DNA of 64,000 bases. It comes from Scedosporium boydii. Lineage: Eukaryota > Ascomycota > Sordariomycetes > Microascales > Microascaceae. A program made the position numbers and the translations under genes. Numbering within the stretch: the first letter of the stretch is position 1; every line of letters begins with the position of its first letter. Below, piece after piece: positions 35,256-52,965 of this stretch. Where the stretch lies: positions 36,396-100,395 of the forward strand of contig NJFT01000153.1 in the NCBI GenBank assembly GCA_002221725.1. The letters are read 5' to 3'. Below the pieces are notes generated by a model. The model was not told the DNA's origin and ran no database searches. It worked only from the letters and a program-made list of their open reading frames with translations.

Positions 35256-37718
35256 ATGCGGCCCCCAAGAGTGGCCATCCTGGTCCTCTTCTTCGCCGCC
35301 TCCTCCTTCGTCTTCTTTCGATCCTTGACGTCTCTGGCCCGAGCGAGTGTCATTCCGCAACCCCTAACACGAACTCCCTCTCGCCTGAAAAGCTTCTTCA
35401 CCTTCTCCTCGCCCTTGGCTCTCTTCCCGCCGAATGCCGCCATCAGCCTGACCGACGACAACAGCACCTCCTTTCCAGCCCGACCTGCCGCATTCGGCCC
35501 TCCACTGCCAACCAAGGGCCTGAGCGGTCAATTATGGATCGGGAGCGGCTTTGCCGACGATAATCTACAAGAGGGTGAGGGTGAGGGCGAGCTGGGGTGT
35601 AGTGATATTCCTGGTTGGGAGGATGGCCGCTCCCGCGTGGCCTTTAAAGCCTCCGCCAAGACGATGATTTCCAGTGGCCGTAAGGACGTCCCTGCTGCGG
35701 ACAATTCCAATCGCTCTAGGAGGAGAGGAAGCCCCATGGCTGTCTATGACCGAGACTCGGCTACCGATTCCATTCCCACACCGCCTGGCGCCGAGCCCGT
35801 CGACGATGGAACCGATGACTACCTACAACACGGCCTTCCGCCGAAGCAACGAGGCACTCTCGGAACGTCGGGTGCTGGCCATGCCGATATCCAGTCAATG
35901 CAGGAGACTGCCGAGATCACCGGCAAGATCGTACTGCTGAGCCGGGGTGGCTGCGGTTTCTTGGAAAAGGTCAAGTGGGCTCAGCGAAGGGGCGCCAAGG
36001 CCCTCATTGTCGGAGACAACAGGAAAGGTGGACCTCTGATCCAGATGTTTGCTAGGGGCGATACATCTAACGTATCTATACCCTCGGTGTTTACCGCGAG
36101 GACGACTGCTCACCTCTTGTCTTCTCTGACCCAGCCCGGCAGCTTCATCGAGGATATTATCGACGAGAATGGAAATGCCGCGCTCAAGGTACAGCATTCC
36201 GATACGTCGAAGAAGCAGAGGAAGACCAAGCCTGCCAAATTAGCCGGCGCTACATTCTCTCGAATCGCGGGGGCGCCAAAGCCCAAATCCCGCGTCCAAG
36301 GACAACCTCAAAGACGTAGTTGGTTATCAAGTCTTTTTAGCTGGGGAAAGAGCTCCGCAACCGCGGCGGGGAAGGGTGGCTCATCGGGCAGCAGTCATGA
36401 CTGGGTCTTGGTGGAGGACTGGGACGATGAAGTCGATCAGCTTCTCCATGATAGCTTGAGGAAAGGGACGAAACAAGGTAGCTCTAATCGCCCAGGTGGA
36501 TCATCAACTGGGGCTCAGGAATGGCGCGATTCGGATGCGGATAATGGGCTCGATAACGAGTCTTACGACCCGGAAAAGAATGCGCTGACCGGCGACGAAA
36601 ATGAAGACGACGTTGCTTCCGATGAGAATGGTGGAAGGAAAGGCGGCCGCCTCATGTCCAAGATCTTTGGCGAGGACGACGATACCAGCGATCGACCTCC
36701 CGAGATGCCGAAGCCGAAGCCAGAGAAACCCAACGAGCCCAGCCACGACCCGCCCCAGCGCGAGGGCCTCTGGGTTACCATCACGCCGTCGAGCAGCGCC
36801 AGTTCCTTCTTCGACACGTTACTAGTCTTGGTCATCTCTCCGCTCATCACTCTCTCCGTGGTATATGCCCTGCTTATCGTTAGAGCCCGAATCCGAAGGA
36901 GAAGATGGCGAGCGCCAAAGTCCATCGTCGAGAGGCTCCCCGTACGGACCTACCATGCCGCTGCTCCCTCGCCCATCCACTCCCCCCGTATCCCCTCGCC
37001 CACGAGCAGCTCCCCGACAACACCGCTCCTACAAGGAACCCCGTCGAGGTCGAGACCCCGGTCCAGGACCACGACAGGCGTACCTGAATCAAGTAATTTC
37101 TTGACTGTCAGTATTCCTATGCAGTCGTATAAACCGCTGTCACGGGCTGACCATGAGAAGCCGCCACAGGTGTCGAGCGAGTGGAAGAAGTTCATGGGCA
37201 AACAGGTGGAGTGCGTCGTTTGCCTCGAGGAGTATGTCGACGGCGTGAGCCGGGTTATGAGTCTACCCTGCGGCCACGAGTTCCACGTCGAGTGCATGTG
37301 AGTCTTTACAAAACATCCTTAATTTCCTGCTTCCTCTCAACCGTCTTCCTCTCTTGATCGCTTCGCTAACACGATCATGTTTTACAGAACTCCCTGGCTC
37401 ATCACCAGAAGGCGCACTTGTCCCATCTGCAAGGGCGACGTAGTCCGATCGCTTGCGCGGGGACCTCCTACAAGTCCCAGATACGAGCCTTATCATGACA
37501 GCAGCAGCGACGAAGAGGATATTGAACCACCCCGACGCACTGACACCGGCGGAAGCAACAGTGACGACGAGATGGAGCGTGGGACGCTATCATTCCGGAC
37601 TTTCCATGCCCGGCCGAGTGCGAGCCGACTGGGAAGATGGTTTGGATCCCTCATGAGCTCTGTTACCGGTTCTACTTCGCAGCCCGCTCGCGAACCCGAA
37701 GATCCGCGGACACGCTGA
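35256..37718 (+). CDS. PA-TM-RING type E3 ubiquitin ligase
   Basis: Exons are 35256-37297 and 37388-37718 (intron GTGAGT...TTTACAG); 790 aa. The join completes the RING as EFHVEC-I-TPWLITRRRTCPIC. The order is: N-terminal hydrophobic anchor or signal (VAILVLFFAASSFVFFRSL); a protease-associated (PA) domain at about aa 220-290 (KIVLLSRGGCGFLEKVKWAQ, RRGAKALIVGDN); a long Ser/Asp-rich linker; a membrane segment at about aa 518-543 (DTLLVLVISPLITLSVVYAL); and a RING-H2 at about aa 652-693 with C-x2-C, CGHEFH, and CPIC. This layout is that of RNF13/GRAIL proteins of endosome or vacuole membranes, where the PA domain faces the lumen and the RING the cytosol. Substrates are unknown. It is convergent with the LanC-like gene. 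An upstream in-frame stretch lacks an ATG. Confidence 0.9.
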
Positions 37719-38392
37719 ACCGATGAATAGATCCTTCCGCGAGAGTTGACTGCTCATACAACATGTCTCCAGCCTGCCGAAACTTGTTTTCTTTTTCCAA
37801 CGAAATGATACCCCATCCCTTTTTTCTCGTCGGCCCTAACTGGGTTCCCTGCTCTAATGGCGCTCGACTTACCTGACTCCCCTTTTTACTATCTTGTGTT
37901 CTCTCTCTTCTTTCCCTCTTTTTTTTTGCATACATTTTCCATCATGACCAAAGAGGTATCGGCGCAGTACGGATGAGTGGGTTTATTGGAGGCTTTACTG
38001 GGATGGCCTTATTGTACTAGTGGGCTCGGATTTTTCTTTTTGTCTTTTGTCAGTCGTTGGCTCCTCGCTCGATCATTCAACATCGTTTCTTTGTTACTTG
38101 GATTGCAACTATCGTATTCATAACTATGATCAATACAATGCACATTATTTCTCTTGTGTATCCTCCACCTCCGATTCTCGCTGAAAACTATAGTTGACGG
38201 TGCAGCGGTATTTTGAAACGACTGTGAACTGTCACCAGGAGAATATTAGTTTCTCTAGCAATATCATCAAATCACTCACTTTATTTATAGCTGTCGGCCA
38301 GAGGAGGCCGAAGTGAGTTTGAAGATCTCAAGATCAACTTCACCACCACCAAGACCTAGACTTCTCGGCTTCGAGCCAATCGTTTCTATCAG
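37719..38392. other. Intergenic spacer between convergent genes
   Basis: These 674 nt hold the 3' flanks of the PA-TM-RING gene and the LanC-like gene. T-rich stretches lie around 37800-37930. No other feature is recognised. Confidence 0.5.
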
Positions 38393-39635
38393 TTAGACAT
38401 CGGTGTAGACTATCATCCCAGGCTCCTCATCCTCGCACACCACCCACGTCCACGCAGCACTAGGCCAGTAATTCATAAGGAGAGAATCCTCGCTCTCATA
38501 AGCTGCAGTCTTGAAGAGCGAGGAGTCACGAGATCTCATATCTTGCACCTTTTCGGGCGTCGCTAGCGCGAGAAAGTGGTGTCGACGGGTTCTGTCAAGT
38601 GCTCTACGTGTTTTTCTTTTCTTAGCCTCGAAGTGGTCAAGTCATTTGTGCGGTTCTTACTTCCTTTGTAACAACTTACATTGCGTTCCCAAAGATACCG
38701 TGGCACAACGACGGCTCTTTCTTCAGTAGGCCCGCGCGCCAGATGCAGGACCTTCCCTTGTGGATCGCCGCGTCGATCTTTGTCTGGAGATTCGGAAAGT
38801 GTTCTCGTAGCGCCACAAGCGATATAACGCAGCCCGGGGCTCCATGACACCATTGCACATAGGGACTCGAGGTCTTCCCGGCCGACGAGGGCCAATTCCC
38901 ATCGATGAATTGAGTGTCAAGGAATTTGTCCAGTCGCGTTTCCAATTTCGGTGCCAACGATGGTGTTGTGAGGACGAGTTGGGTAATAATACCGACGTCT
39001 CCGTGCGCGGCGCCAATGTAGTGCTTGTCGTGGAACAACCAGCTGCCTCTCCCATCATCACCGACTTCGACGATGGATGTCGATATTGCTCTGATGGCAT
39101 CCTCGAGCAAGGGAGCACTATCCGGGACGAAGTGCCTCACCAGTCGCAGGAAGTATAGCGTACCAGCCCTCCCACAAAAAAGCTCCGAAGGAAACACATC
39201 CGCTCTACCTAGAGAGTGGAGAACGGGCGCCAGACTCGCGAGAAAAGTCCTCACGTCGTCTGGATCCCCGGACATACAAGCCTTCACGGCATCGTACGCC
39301 AGCCTCTCGCTCTTGAGCCCACACGCTCCCGCTCGAACCTTGAGACTACCCCTGTCTCCGCGGAGGTATCTCTTCGCCCAGCGAGAGGCCGAGTGATCTG
39401 CTACCCGGAGGTCTGGCTGAGCCTCGGAGGCCCGGAAGAAGAGATAGGCGAGGGCAGTGGGGCCGGAAAGTAGGCCGCCGAGGTGGAGAGGGCCGCTGCT
39501 TCTTGAGACGTAGGATTCCTGGGGCGGAGTGTGGAGGAGGATTTCTTCGAGGGCCTCTTTGAGGAGGGAAGAGGGGCTGCGTGGGAGTGTTAGGGGTTGG
39601 GAGAAGGTGTTTGGAATGAAGCGAGACTCGTCCAT
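38393..39635 (-). CDS. LanC-like (LANCL) protein
   Basis: Exons are 39635-38680 and 38603-38393; 388 aa. The donor is AT|GTAAGT right after CHGIFGNA. I place the acceptor at CACGTAG (38604), giving IALDRTRRHHFLALATPEKV; a second AG 12 nt later (TTGACAG) is also in frame. Motifs match LanC cyclase-fold proteins: AHGDVGIITQLV (His about aa 211), WCHGAPGCV (Cys about aa 262), and CHGIFGNA (Cys-His about aa 310-311). The last three residues are the zinc ligands of the family. Bacterial LanC makes lanthionine. Eukaryotic LANCL proteins bind glutathione and add it to dehydroamino acids in damaged proteins. No lantibiotic precursor is visible nearby, so a LANCL-type cytosolic role is more likely. 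Confidence 0.88.
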
Positions 39636-40681
39636 TGTCCTAGGAATGATTTAGATCGAGAAGAACAAGCGGGCCCGGTGATGCTGTGCTATGTTCGCGA
39701 TTCGCAAAAAGAGGATACCAGAATCAAGGAACGAAGCATTTTTGCTTTATCCAGCGGATGTTACACGGCAAATGTCTACATATGAACTATCATATCATTC
39801 CAGAATCTCTTTGGAGAAGTTGAGATGAGGGGGGCATCACATCACATGGACCGGTTCGTTAGAGTCTCTCTCTCAATGCCTCGTTTCTGTCATTCCCATG
39901 GTAGCATTTTGGCTTTGATCTAGGTCTTTACAAACCTTCCAAGAGAGACCAATTATATCCGTCATCGTAAGTCTCGAGTACTCGAGAATTAAATGTTTTA
40001 AGACCCTCAGTTCTAGCATTTCGTCAAAGAGGAAAATGTCCAAGAGTTTCGTCTCAATCTGATCCCAACTGCAATTTGAGACCTACCACTTGTAACCAGC
40101 TGGAAATTTCCAGAAGAGCATGTTTCGTGTCCTCCTTTTCGGTGAAGATTCGATTGGGCGGGGAAGCACAAAGATAAGGCCACCGAAGCCCCTCATCAAT
40201 GCCAAGTATGCGCACACTGTAACCCGGACAAGGCCTGGGGCAGTGCTGAAGCATCTGGGCATGTAGCTGAGACAAGTCCCCACATGTACTTTGTGGTAGT
40301 ACTCGCACCTGCAATGGCAACGTAGGCCACTAACTAAATTAGGTCATGGTACGCGTACAAAATACAGTCTTAGTGTACTCATTTACATAGGAAGTTGAAT
40401 CCCAGGCCCAGATTTGGTACTTCACACGTACTCAGCGTCAGGTATCACGTTAATAATAGCATCATCCAACATTCGTCATCCTTCTGTTTCAATCCCATTC
40501 CCTTCCTTCGCCATTCCCTCTCGTGGAAACGGGACATTATTCCACGATCAACAACAGTTTCCTTATAAAACCATAACTTTCATTTCTTCCAACGGCCAGT
40601 ACGATTTCTTGCCCGCGACTTTCTCATCGAAACCATTTCCTTTTCTCGTCACAAACCCAATAATCCCGAGGTGTCCGAATA
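39636..40681. other. Divergent promoter region of the LanC-like gene and the His-rich membrane protein gene
   Basis: A 1.05 kb spacer. The 200 nt before 40682 are C/T-rich, with motifs like CATTCCCTTCCTTCGCC, as in fungal leaders. No gene is seen; an 88-codon minus frame at 40054-40320 has no support. Confidence 0.5.
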
Positions 40682-41925
40682 ATGCTGGTCAAGTCGGTCC
40701 TCTCAGCCGGGCTAGCTGCCACGGCAGCCCACGCCTTCGTCGTCATCCCCATCGCCGACGCTGATCGAACCATCTCCGATCTCCTCCCCTTCGACGCCCC
40801 GTCCAGGGCCCATGAGCAGTCCATCGACATCGCCTGCCCCGGGTGCCCCGTCGACATCAAGGATGGCGTCGCCGTCGACGACGTCCCGAACCATCTCGAG
40901 ATGACCTTCTCGATCGACACGTCCTCGAACGGCGACAGCCTCCTGGCCAACGGCTTCGAGCTCTACCCCAACCCCGATCCCTTCGCCAATTCCCTCGTCG
41001 CTCCTCAGGTCACCGAGCCCAGCGACATGGATGACAAGGCTCACGTCAAGGTCCAGCGACTGGGTTACAGGTTCCACGTCTACCCCATCGCCAAGGAGGA
41101 GGAGAACCAGCAGCTCGAGCTTATCGGCGTCGACCTCCAGGTCGTCGAGGTTGGCGGAGCTTTCGTCAACGGTATCCCCGGCGTCAAGATCCGACTTGTG
41201 AAGAACGGCGACAGCCTCGCCATCGCGAACGTCCAGACCGTGGAGGCCGCTCCCGCGTTCGGTGCCAACTGCACCACTCTGCTCTGCAAGTGGAGGGCCT
41301 TCATCGCCAACAAGATCGCGGCGATGAGGGGCTCCGGTCGCCCTTGCCACGGAAACAAGGAACAGGCCGGCCCTGGACCCCACGGCCACCCTCACGGCAT
41401 GCACGGTGGTATGAATGGCATGCCTCATGGCATGCCTCATGGAGGACCTCCTCACCTCCCTCACCACCCCGCCATGTCCTCCCCTCCCAACGCCGTCCCC
41501 GAGGGCCAGTTCCATCACCCCGCTCCTTTCCATCATGGTCATCGTCACCATGGTCTCGCACACGTCTTCATTATGATCCTTACCCACATCCTCCTTCCTA
41601 TTCTTATTGGTATCGCTGCCGGTGTCACTGCTAGCATGTAAGTTCTACCCCGAAACTCCCCCTCTCCCTCCTCCTTCAGCGTTGAATGTTTTTCACTGTA
41701 TACTAACTGGTGAATAGTGTTGGCATGATCCTCGTCTCCGTCGTGCTGCGTGTCTACAAGGTTATCCGTGGACGCAAGCCCGCTCCTGAGCAGCCTCCTA
41801 GCTACAAGGCCGACCCTTCCGAGGCTGTCCTCACCGATGAGGAGAAGGCCGGCCTTATGGAGGACCAGGAGCACCTCGAGCCTCCCCCGTCGTACCCGGA
41901 GGAGACCCCTGCTGCTAAGCTCTAA
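40682..41925 (+). CDS. ER/secretory-route membrane protein with His/Met-rich segment and PPSY motifs (DUF7728-like)
   Basis: Exons are 40682-41637 and 41718-41925 (intron GTAAGT...GAATAG with a TACTAAC branch); 387 aa. It begins with a signal peptide (MLVKSVLSAGLAATAAHAF), followed by a CPGC motif (about aa 52-55) and a beta-rich domain (about aa 55-200) that I believe matches the fungal DUF7728 family. An N-glycosylation site NCT follows. About aa 228-296 is very rich in His, Gly, Met and Pro (HGHPHGMHGGMNGMPHGM and HHPAPFHHGHRHHG). One long or two short membrane segments follow (FIMILTHILLPILIGIAAGV and MILVSVVLRVYKV, split by the intron). The tail has two PPSY sites (QPPSYKAD, PPPSYPEE), the kind bound by WW domains of Rsp5/HulA. 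The topology is N-out, C-in. Function is unknown; metal binding is inferred. Confidence 0.82.
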
Positions 41926-42184
41926 ATGATGAAGCAAGCGTAGCGGAATGTTGAGGTTCTCTCTGTGTACTCTGTTTGCGCCTCCAGCAATAAGAGAATA
42001 TGTGACGCTAGACAGTCTGGGAGGTTGGATTCCATAGTTGGCTAGGCAGTACAGGAGGATAAATCGAGGAGGAGGTAAAGTTGTACTCTCGATCGGTTGT
42101 GTATTCTATCTAGTTAGTACTGAAACTCATTTCTTATCTCGAAGGGTGGACCCAGTATCATCAACTATCAACCAAAAGAACAAA

Positions 42185-42219
<35 letters not shown>

Positions 42220-42500
42220 AAGGAAAGGAAAAAAAACATTGCCCTTTATGCCGTTAAATCGCGTCTGTCTACTACTCCTGTAAATTCCGCTGTCAATGCT
42301 CTAACTACACGATGCCTTCAAGTTTCAAACACCTGCCGGACCACATGTTGCCCCATGCCCAATTCCTTCTCGGCCAACAACTATAAATTATACATGTCTA
42401 GACATTAAGAATATTTCCAGCATCCAGTGCTGTCCGAAGAGCATCCATATTTTCCAACGCCATTGATCCCCCATTTCGATAAACACCATCTTTCTCCCAC
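41926..42500. other. Intergenic spacer with an A32 homopolymer
   Basis: These 575 nt separate the convergent 3' ends of the His-rich membrane protein gene and the TRP-family gene. The notable element is an A-run of about 32 at 42186-42217. No gene is seen. Confidence 0.5.
42186..42217. repeat. A-homopolymer of about 32 nt
   Basis: An uninterrupted A-run followed by GAAAGGAAAGG. It lies 260 nt past the stop codon on the plus strand and could be a mononucleotide microsatellite. A retrotransposed poly-A tail was considered, but no cDNA-like sequence or target-site duplication is evident. Confidence 0.75.
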
Positions 42501-45293
42501 TTATGTCCGATTCATCACACCATCTTCCCTCACCTCCAACGGAGGGCTCATCTGCGGTTTCCTCCGACTACTCGAATGAGTCGAATTCGGCCTCTCCGTC
42601 ATCCACGGGGCTGTTTCAACCGGTAATCCCGCCAAGTCGACGGCGCTACGGGAGCCGGGGTGGACGAGGGCCGCCCTTCGAAGACTGCTAATGGAGTGTC
42701 TCGAATTTAAACTTACGGGGCGGCTTCCCACGCTGGGCGGTGCGAGGAAGATGCCGGAGCCGTTATTCATTGCAAAGTATGGGTCGCTGATCCCGCTGAG
42801 TCTCTCACCAATCTTTGGCTCTCGCCGCACTCTGTTAACTGAGAAGTAAGGAGCGGCGGGTTCTCGGTCCTCGGCGTCTGAACCAGCCGTCTTGGCCTCT
42901 GGTACGTCAGGAGCCCGGCGCTCTAGTTTCTCGAAGAACTTGACTCGATACGATTTCAGAGATTTTGGAAAGTCCTCTTTGTCCCGTGTAAGTGACATCC
43001 ACGACGATAGGACGCCAAGAATGATGAGCACCAGGACGGCAGCTACGAGAGCCGCTTGAATAATGACGATGACGATACCCAGCGCCGTAGACGGAATGTC
43101 TCCGAGATCAAAGCCGGGCAAGAAACCAACGGACAAGCCCGCGGTGGCTACCTTGCTGATACTCAGCAGCCAAACTGCTACCGCAGAATTTCGAGAACTT
43201 TCAAAGGGCTTGAGTCTCGCGATGGTGGCGAAAGCTATGATCTCAACTACCAAGAGGCCGAAGACCTGCGCAGTCGGACTCGCGATGGCGGCTCCGAGGA
43301 AGATGGCTCGCACGAGTTGGTAGGCGAACCACCACGCGAAGAACCACCATCTCGTGCGTCGGTAGTGGGCGGTTAGCCAGCCGAATCTCTTGATGTAACC
43401 TTCGTCCTCGTGCGCGGTAGTTCTGCTTTTGTTGTTGTCGATGTACCTGATTCGGAACCAGGGGATTGTTGCAAGCGGGCGCCGGGAGGATTCTTCCTCT
43501 AGTAAGAGTCTCGAGGCGCAGATGACGGTGACGAACGGGACGACTTTGAAAATTCGCCCTCGTTCGAGCCTCAGTCTGTCCGGGGCAATCTCGTATCTAC
43601 CGAACCGAAGCCGGGTGTAACACGCGTAGCCGACAACGCTGCCCACGCCGAGCAGGATGAGAAACCCCAGCACGCCCGCGATGACCTTCGGCTCCGGCGG
43701 TCCAGGGAGCGTGAGCTGGAAAAGGGCCAGGGTCATCAAAGGAGCGAAGCCGATGAAGAATGTCCTCAGGATAGCAACTCCTATGTAGCCAGGTAAATGA
43801 GATCGGAAGTAGCTCAACTTTTCAATCTCAACCCGCTTTTGAATGATGGACTTATTCAAAGCGTATCCGAGTACTGTTATAGATAGGATTATCAAGGTCA
43901 GGAGGACAAAAAACCATATAATCGCCACAAGAAATGCATCAGGGGCCGGTATCTTCACCTCGGCAAGCGTTCCAGGGAACCCGCTAGGGAAACCAGACAA
44001 CGGCAGGCCTGGTATTGCTGGACGACCACCCCAAGTATAATCGTCCGGGTTACTCGAGTTGAAAGGCGGGCTCTGCCTTTTAAATAGCCCCTGCAAGATT
44101 GCGACGGACTTGTCCATGGTCTCAGGTATCCGCTTCACACGCAAGGATCGTCCGTACAGTTGCTGCGCAAATCCGCTGTCAGAAACGACAGGTCCGACAG
44201 TATTTGCCTCGCTTGCATTCCCACTTATCCCGACGAAAGAGGATATGCCATTGACCATCTTGTCCGCGTAGATGAGGCCAGCTGACCAGGCAAAATTGCT
44301 CCTCCAAGCCGCCAGGACGCTGGGCCACCGCACTGACACAGCGCCGAAGAAGAATATGGAGTGGAAAGTCTCGAACACGATTAACCCCGAGAAGGCGTGG
44401 GCGTAATGAGTCCTCATCTCGGGGATGTTGCTGCCATATATAGTGAGGACGAAGGAAGAAAGGACGGCCAGAGTCGTAAAGAAGCCGAGCACTACTGGGA
44501 TCGCTATAGGGTGTGAAAAACTATGGCCGTTTTTCAACGAGGCCTGGAAGCATCCGACACGTGTTTGGGAGGTATTCGAGAATATTTGTAGACGTGCAAT
44601 ACCGTCGAAATCGGGAATTCCGTAGGCTATACTTGGAATAACGTCGAGTTCGAATGGAGGGATGGGAATTTGCGCCCATGCTGTTATTGGAGTACTAACA
44701 TCAACGGGACACATACTGGGAGATGTGTTAGCTAGCAAAGGCCATCTCCACTACGTCTTATGTTCCCTCGCTAGAGTCAGAAGCCTACCTGTAGACTTGC
44801 GTTAAGCATGGATCGAAAATCATCTCGAACCGCCGCTCGCCGTCTGCTCATTATTAGCTAGGCTCCCCAGGAAAGGAGATGGGAAATCTAGTTGGATATA
44901 CTCACACGCCTCAACCGACATATGTACTGATACTGGTTAGCCCGACGTCTTTTTCTTTGGCCCCCAGGTTTTCTCATTTAAATACCTACACATAACATTC
45001 TCGTTGGTAAGGGTCGTAGACCCATGCATATTGAAAAGAACAGTAAAATTGTCCCTGTACAGACCGGCATCGAATTTGGTTATGCTGAACAAGTCGTTTC
45101 CCCCACTGCAGTCGCCAAAATCTCCGGTGTAGAGTGCAGGTGTCCGATGCGATGGGAGCAAAACCCTCTCTCCATTCTGATCAACGCCTGGCACGAGCCT
45201 CGTTTCTCGTCCTTCGACCTCGGCGTGGAGATTGGACAAGGTAAATAGGAAGGGCAACAGGACCCCCAACCTCAACGGTCGATATAAGAGCAT
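42501..45293 (-). CDS. TRP-like (Flc/Pkd2-type) integral membrane protein with ML-like domain
   Basis: Exons on the minus strand are 45293-44990, 44926-44906, 44843-44789 and 44715-42501; about 864 aa. Exon 2 is only 21 nt. The join reads VM-LHMSVEA-YGERRFEMIFDPC-LTQVYSMCPVDVS, as in the family. The order is: signal peptide (LLYRPLRLGVLLPFLFTLSN); ML-like lipid-binding domain (about aa 25-185, with GDCSGGNDLFSITKFDAGLY and ARLQIFSNTSQTRVGCFQ); about nine membrane segments between aa 200 and 690, including the conserved FGWLTAHYRRTRWWFFAWWF; and a Ser-rich cytosolic tail. In fungi these proteins act in ER or plasma membrane calcium and FAD/lipid handling and cell-wall integrity. An alternative acceptor 6 nt upstream of exon 2 would add two residues. 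It is convergent with the gene at 40.7 kb. Confidence 0.9.
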
Positions 45294-51281
<5,988 letters not shown>

Positions 51282-52965
51282 GCTGGTTCGTCGGAAGAAT
51301 CGTAGAGAAAGAGAAAAAAGTTGATGAGAGGCTTGCCTTTCTTTTTACCTTGTTGTATGCGCCGGAAGGGTCTTTTCATGCTATACATTGCGATGATAGT
51401 TTCTTCAGGATACCTGCCCATCTTTTTTTTCTTCTTTTTTTTTTTAATCTTTTCCTTTTCTCTTTTTATAAGTCGTTTTCAAGCTCCTGCGGGGTACGAC
51501 GATCTAAAGGTGCATTATCTGTAGGGTCCAGGGTCCCGAATTATCCCTGCGCTAGACGGGAACTCGGAAGGGTCCACTCGGACCAACTCAAGTTTCATTG
51601 CTCAATGTCAGTATTGGGTTCAAACTAAGAGGTTATGATCGATGAATTCTACATCTGTTGGTTCAAATTTGATCTCTTCTGGAATGTATGCCCGATGGTC
51701 ATGATTGAATCCTTCGCTTGCCGTGCCCTGTGATTCGTCGGCGGCGGTTGGAGGAACCGATCCGTGGAGGATGTGATAGGGTCGGTGGTCGACACCACCC
51801 GAGGCTTGGCCAGCCAGCCAGGCTACGGTACAAGTATGACGAAGGTGTGTATTTTTAGATCTTCCGTGGGGTACGGCGCTTGTGGCTGGCCTCTGAAATG
51901 TCTCGAAATCTTGGGGGCTGTATCAGTAGAGCATCAACCGTATCAAATGGATATTGACGAGAAGAGGAGAAGAGCAACTAGATAATTTTGCTTCGTCAGA
52001 CGTCGAGGGGAGGAGAGCGTCGGCCTCATTATTGGGGGGTCCCTGCCACGTCAGAGTGCGGCGACGCGTTTCTGAAGGTGGGCAGGCGAGAGCGGGATCT
52101 CGATATCAGAGGGCGGAGTGGAGGGGGAAGGTACGAAGTCCAGCACGGTACGTAAAAGTGGACAAATCATTGCCACTGTCTTGCTGCCAATTAGCCGGTA
52201 CTATTGTCAACTTGTCGGAAGGTGCAATGAGTGGACGGGTCATGCTTCGAGAAATGGAATCATCCAAGTTTCATCAAGGAAACGACATCGTACATTCACC
52301 ATTCTCGTAAGGCCATCCAGCTATTGTTACGAACTGAACGAGCGGATTTGAATCGAATTACGACTTCCATACACAGACAGGTATCGCTGTTGGTGATGTG
52401 ATTGTGTTGGCTCGGTTCAAAGTCGTGCTCACCCTCCCTTGGTCGCAGCTTCTTCGCAGTTAACAGCGCATTTAGTCATCAAAAACCACACGACTTCCTC
52501 GCGTTGGGGCGTCTTGCACAGTGTCATTATCCACCAACGGGCACTATTCAAGGTACCCCTGCCCCTCCGCCACGGCAACAGAGGCAACTTTTGCTGGATC
52601 TCCCGTTTTCTTGGGCAGAAATAAGGCTCCTCCCATCGGCGGCTAGCTCACATATTCACCGACCTCGAGCATAAACCTCAACTGACGGTGAATCAGCGAA
52701 AGCCCTGACTAGAAGCGCCAATCCCAAACTTAAAGTCAACGCCATTTCCCAAAAGAAGACGAGATTCTATACGTCGATACCCCTGCCGTCGAAGCGAAAC
52801 AAGACTGGCGAAAAAAAAAAAAAACTATCCAACCCGCCCCGTCGTTCGATTCCTGCCTAGCCCTTTGTGATCTTCCTCGAGCCGACGTCGATCTCCCATT
52901 TAGCACCACGCACACGCAGACACGCAGACACACAGCAACCCAGATGCAGCGTAGAATCTCGCACC
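51282..52965. other. 1.7 kb intergenic region
   Basis: T-rich runs at about 51425-51475 fit the 3' UTR of ATP sulfurylase. An A13 run at about 52813-52826 lies 140 nt before the next start. Open frames of up to about 118 codons have no support. No RNA gene is recognised. Confidence 0.5.

Noticed and set aside
38393..39635. A lanthipeptide biosynthesis cluster around the LanC-like gene
   Set aside because: No LanB/LanM dehydratase, precursor peptide, protease or dedicated transporter is next to it. The neighbours are a ubiquitin ligase and an unrelated membrane protein.
40712..41587. 291-codon minus-strand open frame opposite the His-rich membrane protein gene
   Set aside because: It is in codon register with the real gene and rich in Gly/Asp/Val, as expected of an antisense shadow of a high-GC3 coding exon. 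It has no domain and no start context.
42685..42716. Possible intron in the tail of the TRP-family gene (GTAAGT...TTAG/CAG)
   Set aside because: Only 29-32 nt, below the workable intron size, with no branch site. The frame is open and the encoded Ser/Arg-rich text continues smoothly.
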